Notes: generated from the letters alone by a model not told the origin. DNA of 64,000 nucleotides from Ekhidna lutea (GCF_900188325.1 NZ_FZPD01000002.1:372001-436000), one strand, 5' to 3'; positions 1 through 8,937 are shown, counted from the stretch's first letter. Translations and numbers: made by a program.

Positions 1-2808
1 GAGCATTTTGATACCATTCAGCAGCAAATACAGGAGGAAAACGATAAAAGATTAGCCCTTAATGCACTTGTAAATGAAAAGGAAGCAGCTATTGAAAAAG
101 CAAAATCAGACCTCATAAATAAAGAGAAACTGCTTTCGTCGAGGCAAAAAACGCTAAATGAACATGTTAGCAAGATCCGACAATATGAGAGTGACAAGAA
201 GATAAAAAATGAGCGTCAGAAATTTCTACATGACAAAATTGAAACACTTAAAGAACAAATAAGTCAGGATAAACAAAGCAGTGAAAGGGCTGCAGTTTCA
301 TTAGAAGGCCTCAGAATTGAAGCTAAAGAGGCCGAAAAAGAAGTAAATGAAATTCTTACTAAAGTTGAAAAACTTAAGAGTGACTATGAAGCTCAAAAAA
401 ATCTCACAACCGAAGGTCAGGAAAACTTAAACTCCCTAAATCAATATTACTCAGAGAAGAAAGATCACCAATTTCAGTTAAGTAAGGAGATAGAAATCAA
501 GGACATTCAACTTCGCTCTATGATGAATGAGCTTGACAAAACAAGCGAAGATTCAAGCGAGAAAAGTGCCAATATTGAAGAATTTAAAGGCAGACTTGAG
601 GAAATAGGAAAAGAAAAAGAGGAGAAGCAAGGAAGATATGATCAGCTAAAGAACAGCGAAGAACATCTAAAGGATCAAATTGCACAAACGGAAGAAGGCA
701 TTGAAAAAGTTCGTACAGAACTCACTCAGGTCAATCGATCGCTTGATGCAAAACAAAATGAATATAGTCTAACCAAATCACTTGTCGATAACCTTGAAGG
801 CTTTCCTGAGGCTATTAAGTTTTTGAAAAAAAATCCAAAATGGAAGGATGCCCCTCTCCTCTCTGATATACTGACATGTCCTGAAGAATACAGGATTACG
901 ATCGAAAACTTCCTGGAGCCCTTCATGAATTATTACATCGTAGATACTCAGGATGATGCGCTAAAAGCGGTGAATCTTCTAAGTGAATCAACAAGAGGTA
1001 AGGCTAACTTCTTTATCCTGGAAAACCTCTTATCATACAAGTCGGATTTTGTAGAGGCACCAGCAGGAAGCAAACCTGCTCTGGAACTTATCGATTACGA
1101 TTCCCGGTATGAAAACCTAATCAAGCACTTGCTTTGGAATGTGTTCATAACTCCAAGGCCAGAAAAATCAGATGATTCTAACATCGTGGTTCTTGACAAG
1201 GAGGGGAAAGTAACCTTTAGAAGATATAGCATGTCTGGTGGCTCAATAGGCCTTTTTGAAGGAAAAAGAATTGGACGAGCTAAAAATCTGGAGAAGCTTG
1301 ATAAAGAAATTAAAGATCTTAAAAAGAAACAAGCCGCATTTGAGAACGAAATAGCCGGATTACAGACAAAGCTTGAAGAACTACGACTTTCTTCTAAAGC
1401 GAATCAGCTCGATGAGGTGAAAGAGGAGTTGGCACGAATCAAAGAAGTTGAAGTGTCAGTACAAACAAAACAAGACCAATTTCTTGAATTGCTTTCTTCA
1501 AATAAAAACCGCAGAGAAGATATCCAGCAGCAGATCGTTGAATTAGAGAAAGCGCTGAAGGAGCTTAAACCTCAAGCAGAAAAGGAGATCTTAGAGCTTA
1601 ATGAGCTGGCACAAAAAGTAGAAGTAAAAAAAGAAGAGGCACTGACATTACAAGAAGCTTTAGATCTAAAGTCCGCAGCTTACAATGAAGAAAATGTCAT
1701 CTTCCACCAAAAGCAAAACAAGCTAAACAGCATACTTCAAGAGATAACTTACAAAGAAGAATCATACAATAATTCACTTCAACGAATTGAAAAAAATAAC
1801 GACGAATTAGGTGATGCCACTTCTAATTTGAACGAATTGGTTAAGAAAAGTATCGCCAGCGATGATGAATTGATCTCAATGTATGAGGAAAAAGAATCGC
1901 TTGAGTCAGGGGTTAATGAAGCTGAAAAAGAATATTATGAAGCTAGGGGTTTAATTGATGATGAAGAAAAGAACCTTCGAGAAACTCAACGTAAAAGAGA
2001 AGGAATAGACCATGCCCTAATGGAATGGCAAAATAAGCTTAATGACGCTAAAATGGGTCTTAATTCAGTTAAAGACCGACTGTCGGTTGAGTTTAATATT
2101 GACCTGGAAAAGATCAAAGAAGAAGAAGTTTCCGACTACAAAAAATTCACCGAAGAGGAGCTTAGAACCAAAGTAGACAAACTGCGAAATCGCCTAGATA
2201 ACATGGGGCCGATTAACCCAATGGCGATGGAAGCATTCGAAGAAATAAAGGAACGACACACTTTTATTACAGATCAAAAGGAGGATTTGATCAATGCCAA
2301 AGAATCGCTGTTAACTACAATTAGTGAAATCGATGAAGTTGCAAAAGAAACGTTTATGGAAGCGTTTCAGCATATTAAAGACAACTTCATAAAGGTTTTC
2401 AGGACGTTGTTTACAGAAGAGGATGACTGTGATTTAATCCTTACCACTCCGGATCAACCACTGGAAAGTTCTATCGATATTATTGCTAAACCAAAAGGCA
2501 AGCGTCCGCTTACGATTAATCAGCTTTCGGGAGGCGAGAAAACGCTGACCGCTACCTCTCTCCTGTTCTCGATTTACTTACTCAAACCTGCCCCATTCTG
2601 TATATTCGATGAGGTTGATGCACCACTTGATGATGCTAACATTGATAAGTTCAATGAGATAATCCGCAAGTTTTCCAAAGAGTCTCAATTCATAATTGTT
2701 ACCCATAATAAAAGAACAATGGCAAGCACCGATGTTATTTATGGAGTTACAATGCAAGAACAAGGTGTTTCTAAAGTCGTTCCTGTAGATTTACGGGAGC
2801 TAGCATAA
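1..2808 (+). CDS. smc: Chromosome segregation ATPase Smc, C-terminal part (5' end outside window)
   Basis: The frame is open from base 1, so the gene starts upstream; 935 residues are visible. Smc is the cytoplasmic condensin-type ATPase that compacts and segregates the chromosome. Visible in order: Glu/Lys-rich coiled coil (about 1-260), a hinge domain (about 262-420, containing GFPEAIKFL and FLEPFMNYYIV), the returning coiled coil (about 430-770), and the C-terminal ATPase half with signature LSGGEKT near residue 842 and Walker B CIFDEVDAPLDD near 867. The N-terminal Walker A half is missing only because of the window edge. The next gene starts 11 bases after the stop. The assignment is secure. 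Confidence 0.96.
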   Translation, partial: EHFDTIQQQIQEENDKRLALNALVNEKEAAIEKAKSDLINKEKLLSSRQKTLNEHVSKIRQYESDKKIKNERQKFLHDKIETLKEQISQDKQSSERAAVSLEGLRIEAKEAEKEVNEILTKVEKLKSDYEAQKNLTTEGQENLNSLNQYYSEKKDHQFQLSKEIEIKDIQLRSMMNELDKTSEDSSEKSANIEEFKGRLEEIGKEKEEKQGRYDQLKNSEEHLKDQIAQTEEGIEKVRTELTQVNRSLDAKQNEYSLTKSLVDNLEGFPEAIKFLKKNPKWKDAPLLSDILTCPEEYRITIENFLEPFMNYYIVDTQDDALKAVNLLSESTRGKANFFILENLLSYKSDFVEAPAGSKPALELIDYDSRYENLIKHLLWNVFITPRPEKSDDSNIVVLDKEGKVTFRRYSMSGGSIGLFEGKRIGRAKNLEKLDKEIKDLKKKQAAFENEIAGLQTKLEELRLSSKANQLDEVKEELARIKEVEVSVQTKQDQFLELLSSNKNRREDIQQQIVELEKALKELKPQAEKEILELNELAQKVEVKKEEALTLQEALDLKSAAYNEENVIFHQKQNKLNSILQEITYKEESYNNSLQRIEKNNDELGDATSNLNELVKKSIASDDELISMYEEKESLESGVNEAEKEYYEARGLIDDEEKNLRETQRKREGIDHALMEWQNKLNDAKMGLNSVKDRLSVEFNIDLEKIKEEEVSDYKKFTEEELRTKVDKLRNRLDNMGPINPMAMEAFEEIKERHTFITDQKEDLINAKESLLTTISEIDEVAKETFMEAFQHIKDNFIKVFRTLFTEEDDCDLILTTPDQPLESSIDIIAKPKGKRPLTINQLSGGEKTLTATSLLFSIYLLKPAPFCIFDEVDAPLDDANIDKFNEIIRKFSKESQFIIVTHNKRTMASTDVIYGVTMQEQGVSKVVPVDLRELA

Positions 2809-2819
2809 TTCAATAAAAC

Positions 2820-3740
2820 ATGAAACTAACGCTTAAGGTCTCGATTTTTGCATTAATAATTGTCACTGCATGCGAAACCAAAAACCAGGAGAGCAAACCG
2901 ACTACAAACAAGCCAATTGAGCTTGTAGAAACTCCAAAGACATTTGATTACCAACCGCAATCACCAATCAATGGAGAATTAAATGCAGTTATTGAGCTCG
3001 GGTCATTGGGACTGAATTATTTCATTATTGATATTGACAGAAAAGGAAGGTGGATCTTAAAAGGTCAAAAATTTGGAAGGAGTAACATCATTTATGGTGC
3101 AGACACTTCCAATGAAATCATTGGCAACATTATGCGATTTAAGGAAGAGATTATCGGACTTGGAGTAGATGAAAGTAAAATATTTCTTGTAGCCAGCTCC
3201 AGTGTTGTAGAAAACAACAATATTAATCTCATTGAAGCAATTAGCAATGTTGGTATCCCCCTGAAAACGGTCTCACCAGAGGAAGAAGCTAAATATGCGA
3301 TGATAGCAACAATACCGAGGGAATTTGTAGATGAGTCATTTTTGGTGGATATAGGCTCGGGTAAAACCAAAATATCATGGGTAAATGATGCAGATACGTC
3401 CACGATAGAAATTTATGGGTCAAAGTATTTTCTGGATGACGTTCAAGATACCACAGTTTTCAGAGAAGTAAGAAATGCCCTTTTAAAAGTGCCTGAAGAA
3501 AACAGAAACTTATGTTTTATGTTAGGTGGCATTGTTTATGAATTCTCAAAAGCTGAAGTGAGTAATACCAATCGAAGATATCACGTCATGAGTAATCCCG
3601 ATGAATATCCCACATATAACGAAAAGTTTAAAGCTGGAAGAGTGATATACAATGCTCTTTACTTACCGTCCACCTACTCTTATATTTTTGACAGCTATTC
3701 TAACTTTTCGATTGGCTATCTGGTAAGCCAAAAAAAATAA
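2820..3740 (+). CDS. Lipoprotein with Ppx/GppA-like (ASKHA) fold
   Basis: The 306-residue protein starts with a lipoprotein signal peptide (lipobox VTAC, Cys18), so it should be anchored outside the cytoplasm. The body resembles the N-terminal half of exopolyphosphatase/guanosine pentaphosphatase: a phosphate-1-like motif AVIELGSLGLNYFIID near residue 58, a segment FLVASSSVVENNN followed by VSPEEEAKYA (the family has ATSA..R and SGEEEA), and a second phosphate-binding-like strand FLVDIGSGKTKISW. Ppx/GppA enzymes are normally cytosolic and use nucleotides or polyphosphate, so an exported version is odd. The usual C-terminal HD-like domain is absent. It lies 11 bases after smc and ends in a strong terminator. 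Fold similarity is my inference from motifs; activity is unknown. Confidence 0.7.
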   Translation: MKLTLKVSIFALIIVTACETKNQESKPTTNKPIELVETPKTFDYQPQSPINGELNAVIELGSLGLNYFIIDIDRKGRWILKGQKFGRSNIIYGADTSNEIIGNIMRFKEEIIGLGVDESKIFLVASSSVVENNNINLIEAISNVGIPLKTVSPEEEAKYAMIATIPREFVDESFLVDIGSGKTKISWVNDADTSTIEIYGSKYFLDDVQDTTVFREVRNALLKVPEENRNLCFMLGGIVYEFSKAEVSNTNRRYHVMSNPDEYPTYNEKFKAGRVIYNALYLPSTYSYIFDSYSNFSIGYLVSQKK

Positions 3741-3745
3741 ATTAT

Positions 3746-3772
3746 AGGCTGTCCATATGGACAGCCTTTTTT
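3746..3772 (+). terminator. Rho-independent terminator
   Basis: A perfect inverted repeat with 11-base arms (AGGCTGTCCAT and its complement, directly abutting) is followed by a run of T. It ends the smc-lipoprotein unit. Confidence 0.9.
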
Positions 3773-3806
3773 CGTCTTATCAGTAAACATTAAAACTATA
3801 AGTACA

Positions 3807-4409
3807 ATGAAAAGATTTATGCTTAACTCACTTTGTTTGATGGTATTATCGCTATCTATGGCCCAGACTACTATCAACAGCGAAGAACGAAAAAAGGCCC
3901 TTGATCACTTAAAAGAAACACAAAGTGAACTACTGTCGACTGTGAAAGGCTTAAATGATGCTCAGCTCAACTATAAAGCTGACGAAACATCCTGGTCCAT
4001 TGCGGAGTGTATGGAGCACATTGCTATATCTGAAAAAAACATTATAGGAATGGTTCATGTGAGTCTTAAAGAAGATGCGGATCCATCAAAAAGATCTGAA
4101 GTAGCCATGGATGACCAACAAATTCTGAGTCTTATTACTAGTCGCGAGCAAAAAGTTCAAACGAGAAAAGAGTTCGAACCAACCAATAGCTTTGGGGGAT
4201 ACGATGAAACGGTCAAGGCGTTTAAGGAAAGAAGAAAAAGCAATATGAAGTTTTTAAAGACTTCAGAAGAAGACCTTAGAAATCACTATATGCAATTCCC
4301 GTTTGGCTTAATAGATAGCTACCAGGGAATTTTGTTTATGTCAGGCCATACACAAAGGCATACAGATCAAATTAAAGAGATTATCGAAAGTGATGGCTTT
4401 CCAGGTTAA
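3807..4409 (+). CDS. Exported DinB-like four-helix protein
   Basis: This 200-residue protein begins with a Sec signal peptide (MKRFMLNSLCLMVLSLSMAQ). The rest matches the DinB/YfiT-like metalloprotein fold (DinB_2 type): LKETQSELLSTVKGLNDAQLNYKADETSWSIAECMEHIA carries the first His of the putative metal site, and SGHTQRHTDQI near the C-terminus carries the other His residues. Family members are often thiol-dependent S-transferases or of unknown function and are usually cytosolic; here the signal peptide suggests a periplasmic location. It is a single gene between two terminators. The exact substrate cannot be told. Confidence 0.82.
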   Translation: MKRFMLNSLCLMVLSLSMAQTTINSEERKKALDHLKETQSELLSTVKGLNDAQLNYKADETSWSIAECMEHIAISEKNIIGMVHVSLKEDADPSKRSEVAMDDQQILSLITSREQKVQTRKEFEPTNSFGGYDETVKAFKERRKSNMKFLKTSEEDLRNHYMQFPFGLIDSYQGILFMSGHTQRHTDQIKEIIESDGFPG

Positions 4410-4433
4410 CAAAAAACAATTACTATTTAAAAC

Positions 4434-4466
4434 AAAAAGAGCTTATGAAATTCATAAGCTCTTTTT
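4434..4466. terminator. Bidirectional terminator
   Basis: A perfect hairpin with 16-base arms (AAAAAGAGCTTATGAA and its complement) and a one-base loop has an A run on its left and a T run on its right. It can stop both the DinB-like gene and the opposing minus-strand gene block. Confidence 0.9.
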
Positions 4467-4485
4467 GTTAAAGGCTAGCTCTGCT

Positions 4486-4704
4486 CTAGCACGATAGTCG
4501 ACTCTTTACTTTTTCTATCCCTCTGACAGAAATTAAATCCTTACTTTCAGCAGATCTTAAGTTAGATTCTGCAAGTTCCAGGAGCGTTTCCTTCAGTTTC
4601 TTAGAGGAAAAAGATTGTGTGTTTTGTATAGCAGTGTTCATAATCGTGTGATTCAAATGTGATAATGCTAAGATCACCGCTATTGCACTTAATATCAATA
4701 CCAT
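4486..4704 (-). CDS. Small membrane or exported protein of unknown function
   Basis: This open frame of 72 codons starts with a hydrophobic segment (MVLILSAIAVILALSHL) that could be a signal anchor, followed by a polar helical stretch rich in Lys, Glu and Ser. It begins 12 bases after the stop of the UDG-like gene on the same strand and ends just before the bidirectional terminator, which supports it being the last gene of that operon. I recognise no family. A shorter protein starting at the internal Met22 is possible. Confidence 0.5.
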   Translation of the reverse strand: MVLILSAIAVILALSHLNHTIMNTAIQNTQSFSSKKLKETLLELAESNLRSAESKDLISVRGIEKVKSRLSC

Positions 4705-4716
4705 TTTTCTGGTATT

Positions 4717-5292
4717 TTAACTACCAAAAAAATTACGAAGGTGAGTTCTAATGTTTGGAATTAAGTCTTTCTCAAACCATTCGTTTTTCTTCATCCAAAT
4801 CCTATTTCTGGGTGAAGGATGAGGTAAGGGAATATACTTAGGAAGGTATTCCCTATAAGCAAAAACCGTTTTTGTCAGATTTTCCTTCATAGCTGATCCC
4901 AGATAGTATTTCTGAGCGTATTGACCAATCAATAACGTTATTTTTACGTTTTTACACTTCATAAGGAGTCGATCGTGCCAAAGCGGTGCGCACTCAGCGC
5001 GAGGTGGAAGGTCACCGGACTCACCTGATCCCGGGTAGCAAAATCCCATAGGAACCAATGCGACCTTAGATTCATCATAAAAGACTTCCTCATCAATCCC
5101 CAGCCATGCGCGTAGGTTTCTTCCGCTGGCATCATCCCAGGGCACTCCTGATTCATGAACCTTTCGTCCGGGTGCTTGACCTATTATTAGAAGCTTGGCA
5201 GATTCAGATGCTGCAACTACCGGTCTGGGCTTATGAACAAAAAAGGAGCTACACACCGTGCAACTCCTAATTTCTTTCATCAAGCTTTCCAT
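4717..5292 (-). CDS. Uracil-DNA glycosylase superfamily protein
   Basis: The protein has 191 residues and the two diagnostic UDG motifs: GQAPG (residues 38-42) in the first uracil-binding motif and HPSPRN (158-163) near the C-terminus. A pair CTVC (11-14) near the N-terminus and further Cys residues recall the iron-sulfur cluster of family 4/5 enzymes, but I cannot confirm that a cluster is formed. Such enzymes remove uracil from DNA for base excision repair. It lies 6 bases downstream of the desaturase gene on the same strand, so the two are probably co-transcribed although their functions are unrelated. The exact UDG subfamily is uncertain. Confidence 0.8.
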   Translation of the reverse strand: MESLMKEIRSCTVCSSFFVHKPRPVVAASESAKLLIIGQAPGRKVHESGVPWDDASGRNLRAWLGIDEEVFYDESKVALVPMGFCYPGSGESGDLPPRAECAPLWHDRLLMKCKNVKITLLIGQYAQKYYLGSAMKENLTKTVFAYREYLPKYIPLPHPSPRNRIWMKKNEWFEKDLIPNIRTHLRNFFGS

Positions 5293-5298
5293 GTCGGT

Positions 5299-6402
5299 TT
5301 ATCTACCTAATGAATGCAGCATTTTTCCGTGAGATACCAATGCAGACATGAAGGTCGGATAGGATCTATATGGAATATTGTATTCCTCTGCGGTTGCTTT
5401 TACAATTTTTGAAATCTTGCGATAATGCACATGGCAGATATTTGGAAACAAATGGTGCTCTATCTGATAGTTTAAGCCACCAGCAAACCATGATAATACC
5501 TTATTCTTCTGAGCAAAATTACAAGTTGTTTTTAGCTGATGTACAGCCCAATTTTCCTCAACAGTATCTGTGTGCTCAACACTCTCGAAAGAATGATCTT
5601 CCATCACGTGTGCCGGTTGGAATATACACGCAAGGCTAAAGCCTGCTACATAATGCATCAAGATAAAGCCAAGCAAAATATGATACCATGGCAATGAAGT
5701 AAATAGAATCGGTAATGCCAGGATATATGAATAGTAGAATACTTTAGTCAGAATCAACCAAATCCAGGCTTTGGTAACACTCTTTGTTTGCTTTTTCAAC
5801 ATTCCATCTTTGGTGTACTCAGCCAGTTGGCTAAAATCTTTCACCACTATCCAACTCATGGTCATCAATCCATAAAGGAACCATGCATAAATATGCTGCC
5901 ATTTGTGGTGAGGCTTTACCGGTGAGTTTGGATCAAATCGAAGAATTCCTCCCTTTGGAGAAATATCCTCATCCATTCCCGATACATTGGTATATGTATG
6001 GTGTTTTACATTGTGTTGAATCTTCCAGTTGGTAGCATTTGCACCTACTAAATTTAGTGAGTAACCAACAAGGTTATTTACCCATTTCTTTCTAGAGTAG
6101 GCTCCATGATTGGCATCATGCATTACGGAAAGACCGATCCCAGCCTTTCCAAGACCCATTAGAAATGCCATAAGGTAGAAAATCCATATACTCTCTACAA
6201 TCCCTAACAAGAACATGAAATAAGGGACAAAATACAAAGCAAACATGAAAATTGTTTTGGTGATCATCTCCCAATTTGCATACCTGCCATTCTTCGATGA
6301 TTTAAAATACTGATTCACTCGCTGATTCAGCGTCTTATTAAATTCTTCGTGTAAATTATTTTTAAACCTAACAACCTTCCGGCTCATAGCTGCTACTGAC
6401 AT
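5299..6402 (-). CDS. Membrane fatty-acid desaturase (acyl-lipid/acyl-CoA type)
   Basis: A 367-residue membrane-bound diiron desaturase. All three histidine boxes are visible: HDANHG (about residue 95), HNVKHH (about 130) and QIEHH (about 312). The Q-for-H change in the last box is typical of front-end desaturases, although no cytochrome b5 domain is fused here. Four or so hydrophobic segments flank the boxes. It would insert a double bond in membrane acyl chains. The frame extends upstream to a TTG at 6474, but the ATG at 6402 (or 6387) starts right before the conserved RKVVRFKN segment and is preferred. It follows the LytTR regulator gene by about 80 bases. Confidence 0.9.
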   Translation of the reverse strand: MSVAAMSRKVVRFKNNLHEEFNKTLNQRVNQYFKSSKNGRYANWEMITKTIFMFALYFVPYFMFLLGIVESIWIFYLMAFLMGLGKAGIGLSVMHDANHGAYSRKKWVNNLVGYSLNLVGANATNWKIQHNVKHHTYTNVSGMDEDISPKGGILRFDPNSPVKPHHKWQHIYAWFLYGLMTMSWIVVKDFSQLAEYTKDGMLKKQTKSVTKAWIWLILTKVFYYSYILALPILFTSLPWYHILLGFILMHYVAGFSLACIFQPAHVMEDHSFESVEHTDTVEENWAVHQLKTTCNFAQKNKVLSWFAGGLNYQIEHHLFPNICHVHYRKISKIVKATAEEYNIPYRSYPTFMSALVSHGKMLHSLGR

Positions 6403-6483
6403 AAATTGAATTTGAATTACTAATTCTGTAAAAATAAAGAAGAAGTAGCTTAAATACTTAAAGTTTTTGACCAATGACCTTTT

Positions 6484-7239
6484 TTACCTGTCCAGCCAGT
6501 CCTTAAAATCCCCTACTCGCTCTCTGGCGACAATTATTTGATCTTCATCAAAGTGATCAACCACGATTTCCAATCTAGAGTTCGTAAATGCGATTATATC
6601 TTTTATAAAATTGATGTTTATAATGAATTTCCTGGATATTCTAAAAAAATGAGACGGATTAAGCAGATCTTCAACTTTATCAAGTGTATAATCAACCAAA
6701 AATCGTTTTCCGGCATCTGTAAACAAATATGTGCCTTTGTCCTGGCTGTAAACCAACTGAACGTTTTTTGATTCTACCGTCTTTAGATGCTCACCAACCT
6801 TAACCACAAACCTTTCTTTTCCACTTGGTTGCAATGCTTTCATTAAGCTATCTAAATCTCCACCTATGGTTTTGGGTTTAGGCTTATCGAAATTGGTTTC
6901 ATACTTATTTATTGCATTACCCAGCTCTTCTTCAGAAATCGGCTTCAACAGATAGTCTACGCTGTTGGTTTTAAAAGCCTTAAGGGCAAATTCGTCGTAT
7001 GCCGTGGTGAAAATGATTGGTTTCTTAATATCAATCTGATCAAAAATATCAAATGAAAGACCATCAGCTAACTGGATATCCATAAATAACAGGTCATATG
7101 AAAGTGCGGGTAAGGAAATAGAAGCCGATTCGACAGAGTCAAACTTGGTCACAAATTCATACTCGGGCTTCAGTTTTTCTACAAGAGACCGCAACCTGTT
7201 AGCTGCTAGCTGTTCATCTTCTATGATGATGTATCTCAT
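6484..7239 (-). CDS. LytTR-family response regulator
   Basis: A 251-residue response regulator. The receiver domain (1-115) shows the acidic pair E7/D8, the phosphoacceptor D54 in FMDIQ, T78/T79 and K99 in LLKP. After a linker follows a LytTR DNA-binding domain (about 140-245) with the typical RISRKFIININFI segment. It overlaps its kinase gene by four bases, which means translational coupling. Such pairs in Bacteroidota control envelope or small operons, and the target here may include the neighbouring desaturase or DUF2141 gene, but that is inference. Confidence 0.95.
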   Translation of the reverse strand: MRYIIIEDEQLAANRLRSLVEKLKPEYEFVTKFDSVESASISLPALSYDLLFMDIQLADGLSFDIFDQIDIKKPIIFTTAYDEFALKAFKTNSVDYLLKPISEEELGNAINKYETNFDKPKPKTIGGDLDSLMKALQPSGKERFVVKVGEHLKTVESKNVQLVYSQDKGTYLFTDAGKRFLVDYTLDKVEDLLNPSHFFRISRKFIININFIKDIIAFTNSRLEIVVDHFDEDQIIVARERVGDFKDWLDR

Positions 7240-8291
7240 TTCTTAACTTTTAATAGTGGAAGTTTTACTTCAAAAAATTTAGATGTTTTGGTGACTATTA
7301 CCTCTCTGTCCGTCAAGTATTTGTATCTAGCTTTCAGATTTTCAAGTCCAATACCGGTGGAGTCCTTCACCTTCTTTTCCTTCAGACTATTCCAAATGGA
7401 GCAAGTATCTTCTTTGAATTGAACTTTAACAGTTAAAGGATCTTTCTCACTAACCACATTATGCTTAATGGCATTTTCCACCAGTATTTGAATAGCCAAT
7501 GGAGGAACAAAGAAATCACCTTCTAATGCGCCTATTTCCACTTTTAGATTCTCTCCAAATCTGATCTTCTGCAAGAAAACGAAGTTGGTAACAAACTTCA
7601 TTTCATCCTGTACTGGAATGACTTCCTCATCTTTACTATCCAATACATATCTGTATACAGATGATAGTTTACGAATGAATTCTACCGCCTTATCCTGATC
7701 TTGATAGACCAATTCGCTTAATGCATTCATCGCATTAAACAAAAAATGAGGGTTAACCTGGTTTTTTAGGCTATTGAACTGTGATGAAATCTGCTCTGTT
7801 TTCAATTTTTCATTATCAATTGCCGCCTGGCGCCAGGCAATGAGGAATCCTCGACCATGCATGAAAACATTAATTCCTAATGTAATCCATAAAGTATTCC
7901 AATAGGGAGCTCCGCTAGACTTAATGGTTTCAGTCCATGTCTTTCCAAGAACGATTAGGTCAAAAAATAAATCTAAAGCCCAAACGGCTATAAATACAAA
8001 AATTATAATGGAGATGACACTTGCTAAAAACCGCTTTATGGGTGAAACAACCCAGGGAATATGCAAATCCCAGAAATCAACCAACAGCTCACTACCCTTC
8101 CAGAATAAAATCCATGCGAGTCCACTGTAGGAGAAACTAAGCCAGAAATTATAAGAGAATAAAAATGGTTCCTGTAGGCAATTGTCACAAAAGACAACCA
8201 TATTCATCGCTCCACCAAAAGGAAAAATTAGAAGGGCACCTATCAGATGCCTCTTCCAGTTATTCCTACAATACTGACGCCAATTGCTCAT
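7236..8291 (-). CDS. LytS/YehU-type sensor histidine kinase
   Basis: The 351-residue protein has about four transmembrane helices in the first 150 residues, then a linker and the His_kinase domain with the phosphoacceptor motif NPHFLFN near residues 178-185. An HATPase domain follows (VENAIKHNVV N-box and GIGLENLKARY). It lacks a large periplasmic sensor, so it may sense membrane state. It overlaps the upstream DUF2141 gene by four bases and the downstream regulator gene by four bases, so all three are one translationally coupled operon. Confidence 0.94.
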   Translation of the reverse strand: MSNWRQYCRNNWKRHLIGALLIFPFGGAMNMVVFCDNCLQEPFLFSYNFWLSFSYSGLAWILFWKGSELLVDFWDLHIPWVVSPIKRFLASVISIIIFVFIAVWALDLFFDLIVLGKTWTETIKSSGAPYWNTLWITLGINVFMHGRGFLIAWRQAAIDNEKLKTEQISSQFNSLKNQVNPHFLFNAMNALSELVYQDQDKAVEFIRKLSSVYRYVLDSKDEEVIPVQDEMKFVTNFVFLQKIRFGENLKVEIGALEGDFFVPPLAIQILVENAIKHNVVSEKDPLTVKVQFKEDTCSIWNSLKEKKVKDSTGIGLENLKARYKYLTDREVIVTKTSKFFEVKLPLLKVKK

Positions 8292-8707
8292 AGTGATATT
8301 ATAATTTCCTGAGTACCCCCTATGACCTCAAACTGACAGTCTTCAAAACTTGGAGGACCAAACATCCCTTTTGCGTTGTTAGAAAAAGCATAAGGCTCAG
8401 ACGGAATCCCCATAAAATTTGCGTCCAGCTTACCATTATCATTCTCATCCTGATATATGGATATAGCATAAATTCCTTTTCCAAGCCCTTTAAAAGTGAA
8501 CTTCATTTCATTTTCTTCAATACTCTTTCCATCACTCATGATTTCCTTAGAAAGAAAATGAGCTTCGTGATCGTAAATTGCAATCTTCAAAGAACCCTTA
8601 ATCTCTTTAATGTTTTTCACCTTTACAATCAACTCACAAGGATTTTGCGCTATAGCAGCTACTGCAATAACACTAGTAAATAACATTGTCAAGCCTAGTT
8701 TTTTCAT
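8288..8707 (-). CDS. Exported DUF2141 protein
   Basis: A 139-residue protein starting at the ATG 8707, which places a clear signal peptide (MKKLGLTMLFTSVIAVAAIAQ) at the N-terminus; the 21 extra codons upstream are not plausible. The mature part is a small beta-rich DUF2141 domain with the characteristic segments LKIAIYD, YAISIYQDENDNGKLD and GIPSEPYAFSNNA. The family is exported and common in Bacteroidota and Proteobacteria, of unknown function. It is the first gene of the operon with the LytS/LytTR pair, overlapping the kinase gene by four bases, so it may be part of the signal input; that is inference. Confidence 0.9.
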   Translation of the reverse strand: MKKLGLTMLFTSVIAVAAIAQNPCELIVKVKNIKEIKGSLKIAIYDHEAHFLSKEIMSDGKSIEENEMKFTFKGLGKGIYAISIYQDENDNGKLDANFMGIPSEPYAFSNNAKGMFGPPSFEDCQFEVIGGTQEIIISL

Positions 8708-8853
8708 AATTTCTGATTTTTCTTCAAATAGACCGTCAAAGCATTGAATACTTAAAAAACAATTACTCAACTGTTGATTTTTAGGATTGAATTGTAAGTC
8801 TTAAATTCAAAGAACAATTATAGGGTATTAATGACATGAAAAATATTTTAAAA

Positions 8854-8903
8854 TGTTATGCATGCAGAGTAATTACTTGTATATTTGTTATGCATGCAGA
8901 GTA
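8854..8903 (+). promoter_or_regulatory. Paired 18-bp direct repeats with embedded promoter element
   Basis: The sequence TGTTATGCATGCAGAGTA occurs at 8854-8871 and again at 8886-8903, exactly 32 bases apart, about three helical turns. The core TGCATGCA is palindromic. A TAnnTTTG element (TATATTTG, 8880-8887), the Bacteroidota -7 consensus, overlaps the start of the second copy. This looks like an operator pair that controls the acyl-CoA dehydrogenase gene starting at 8938. The regulator is unknown. Confidence 0.65.
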
Positions 8904-8937
8904 TTTTTAATTTAAAAAAAGATAGATATCAACTAAA

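Noticed and set aside
6403-6474. TTG start that extends the desaturase by 24 residues
   Set aside because: The ATG at 6402 sits right before the conserved segment, and the extension looks like untranslated leader.
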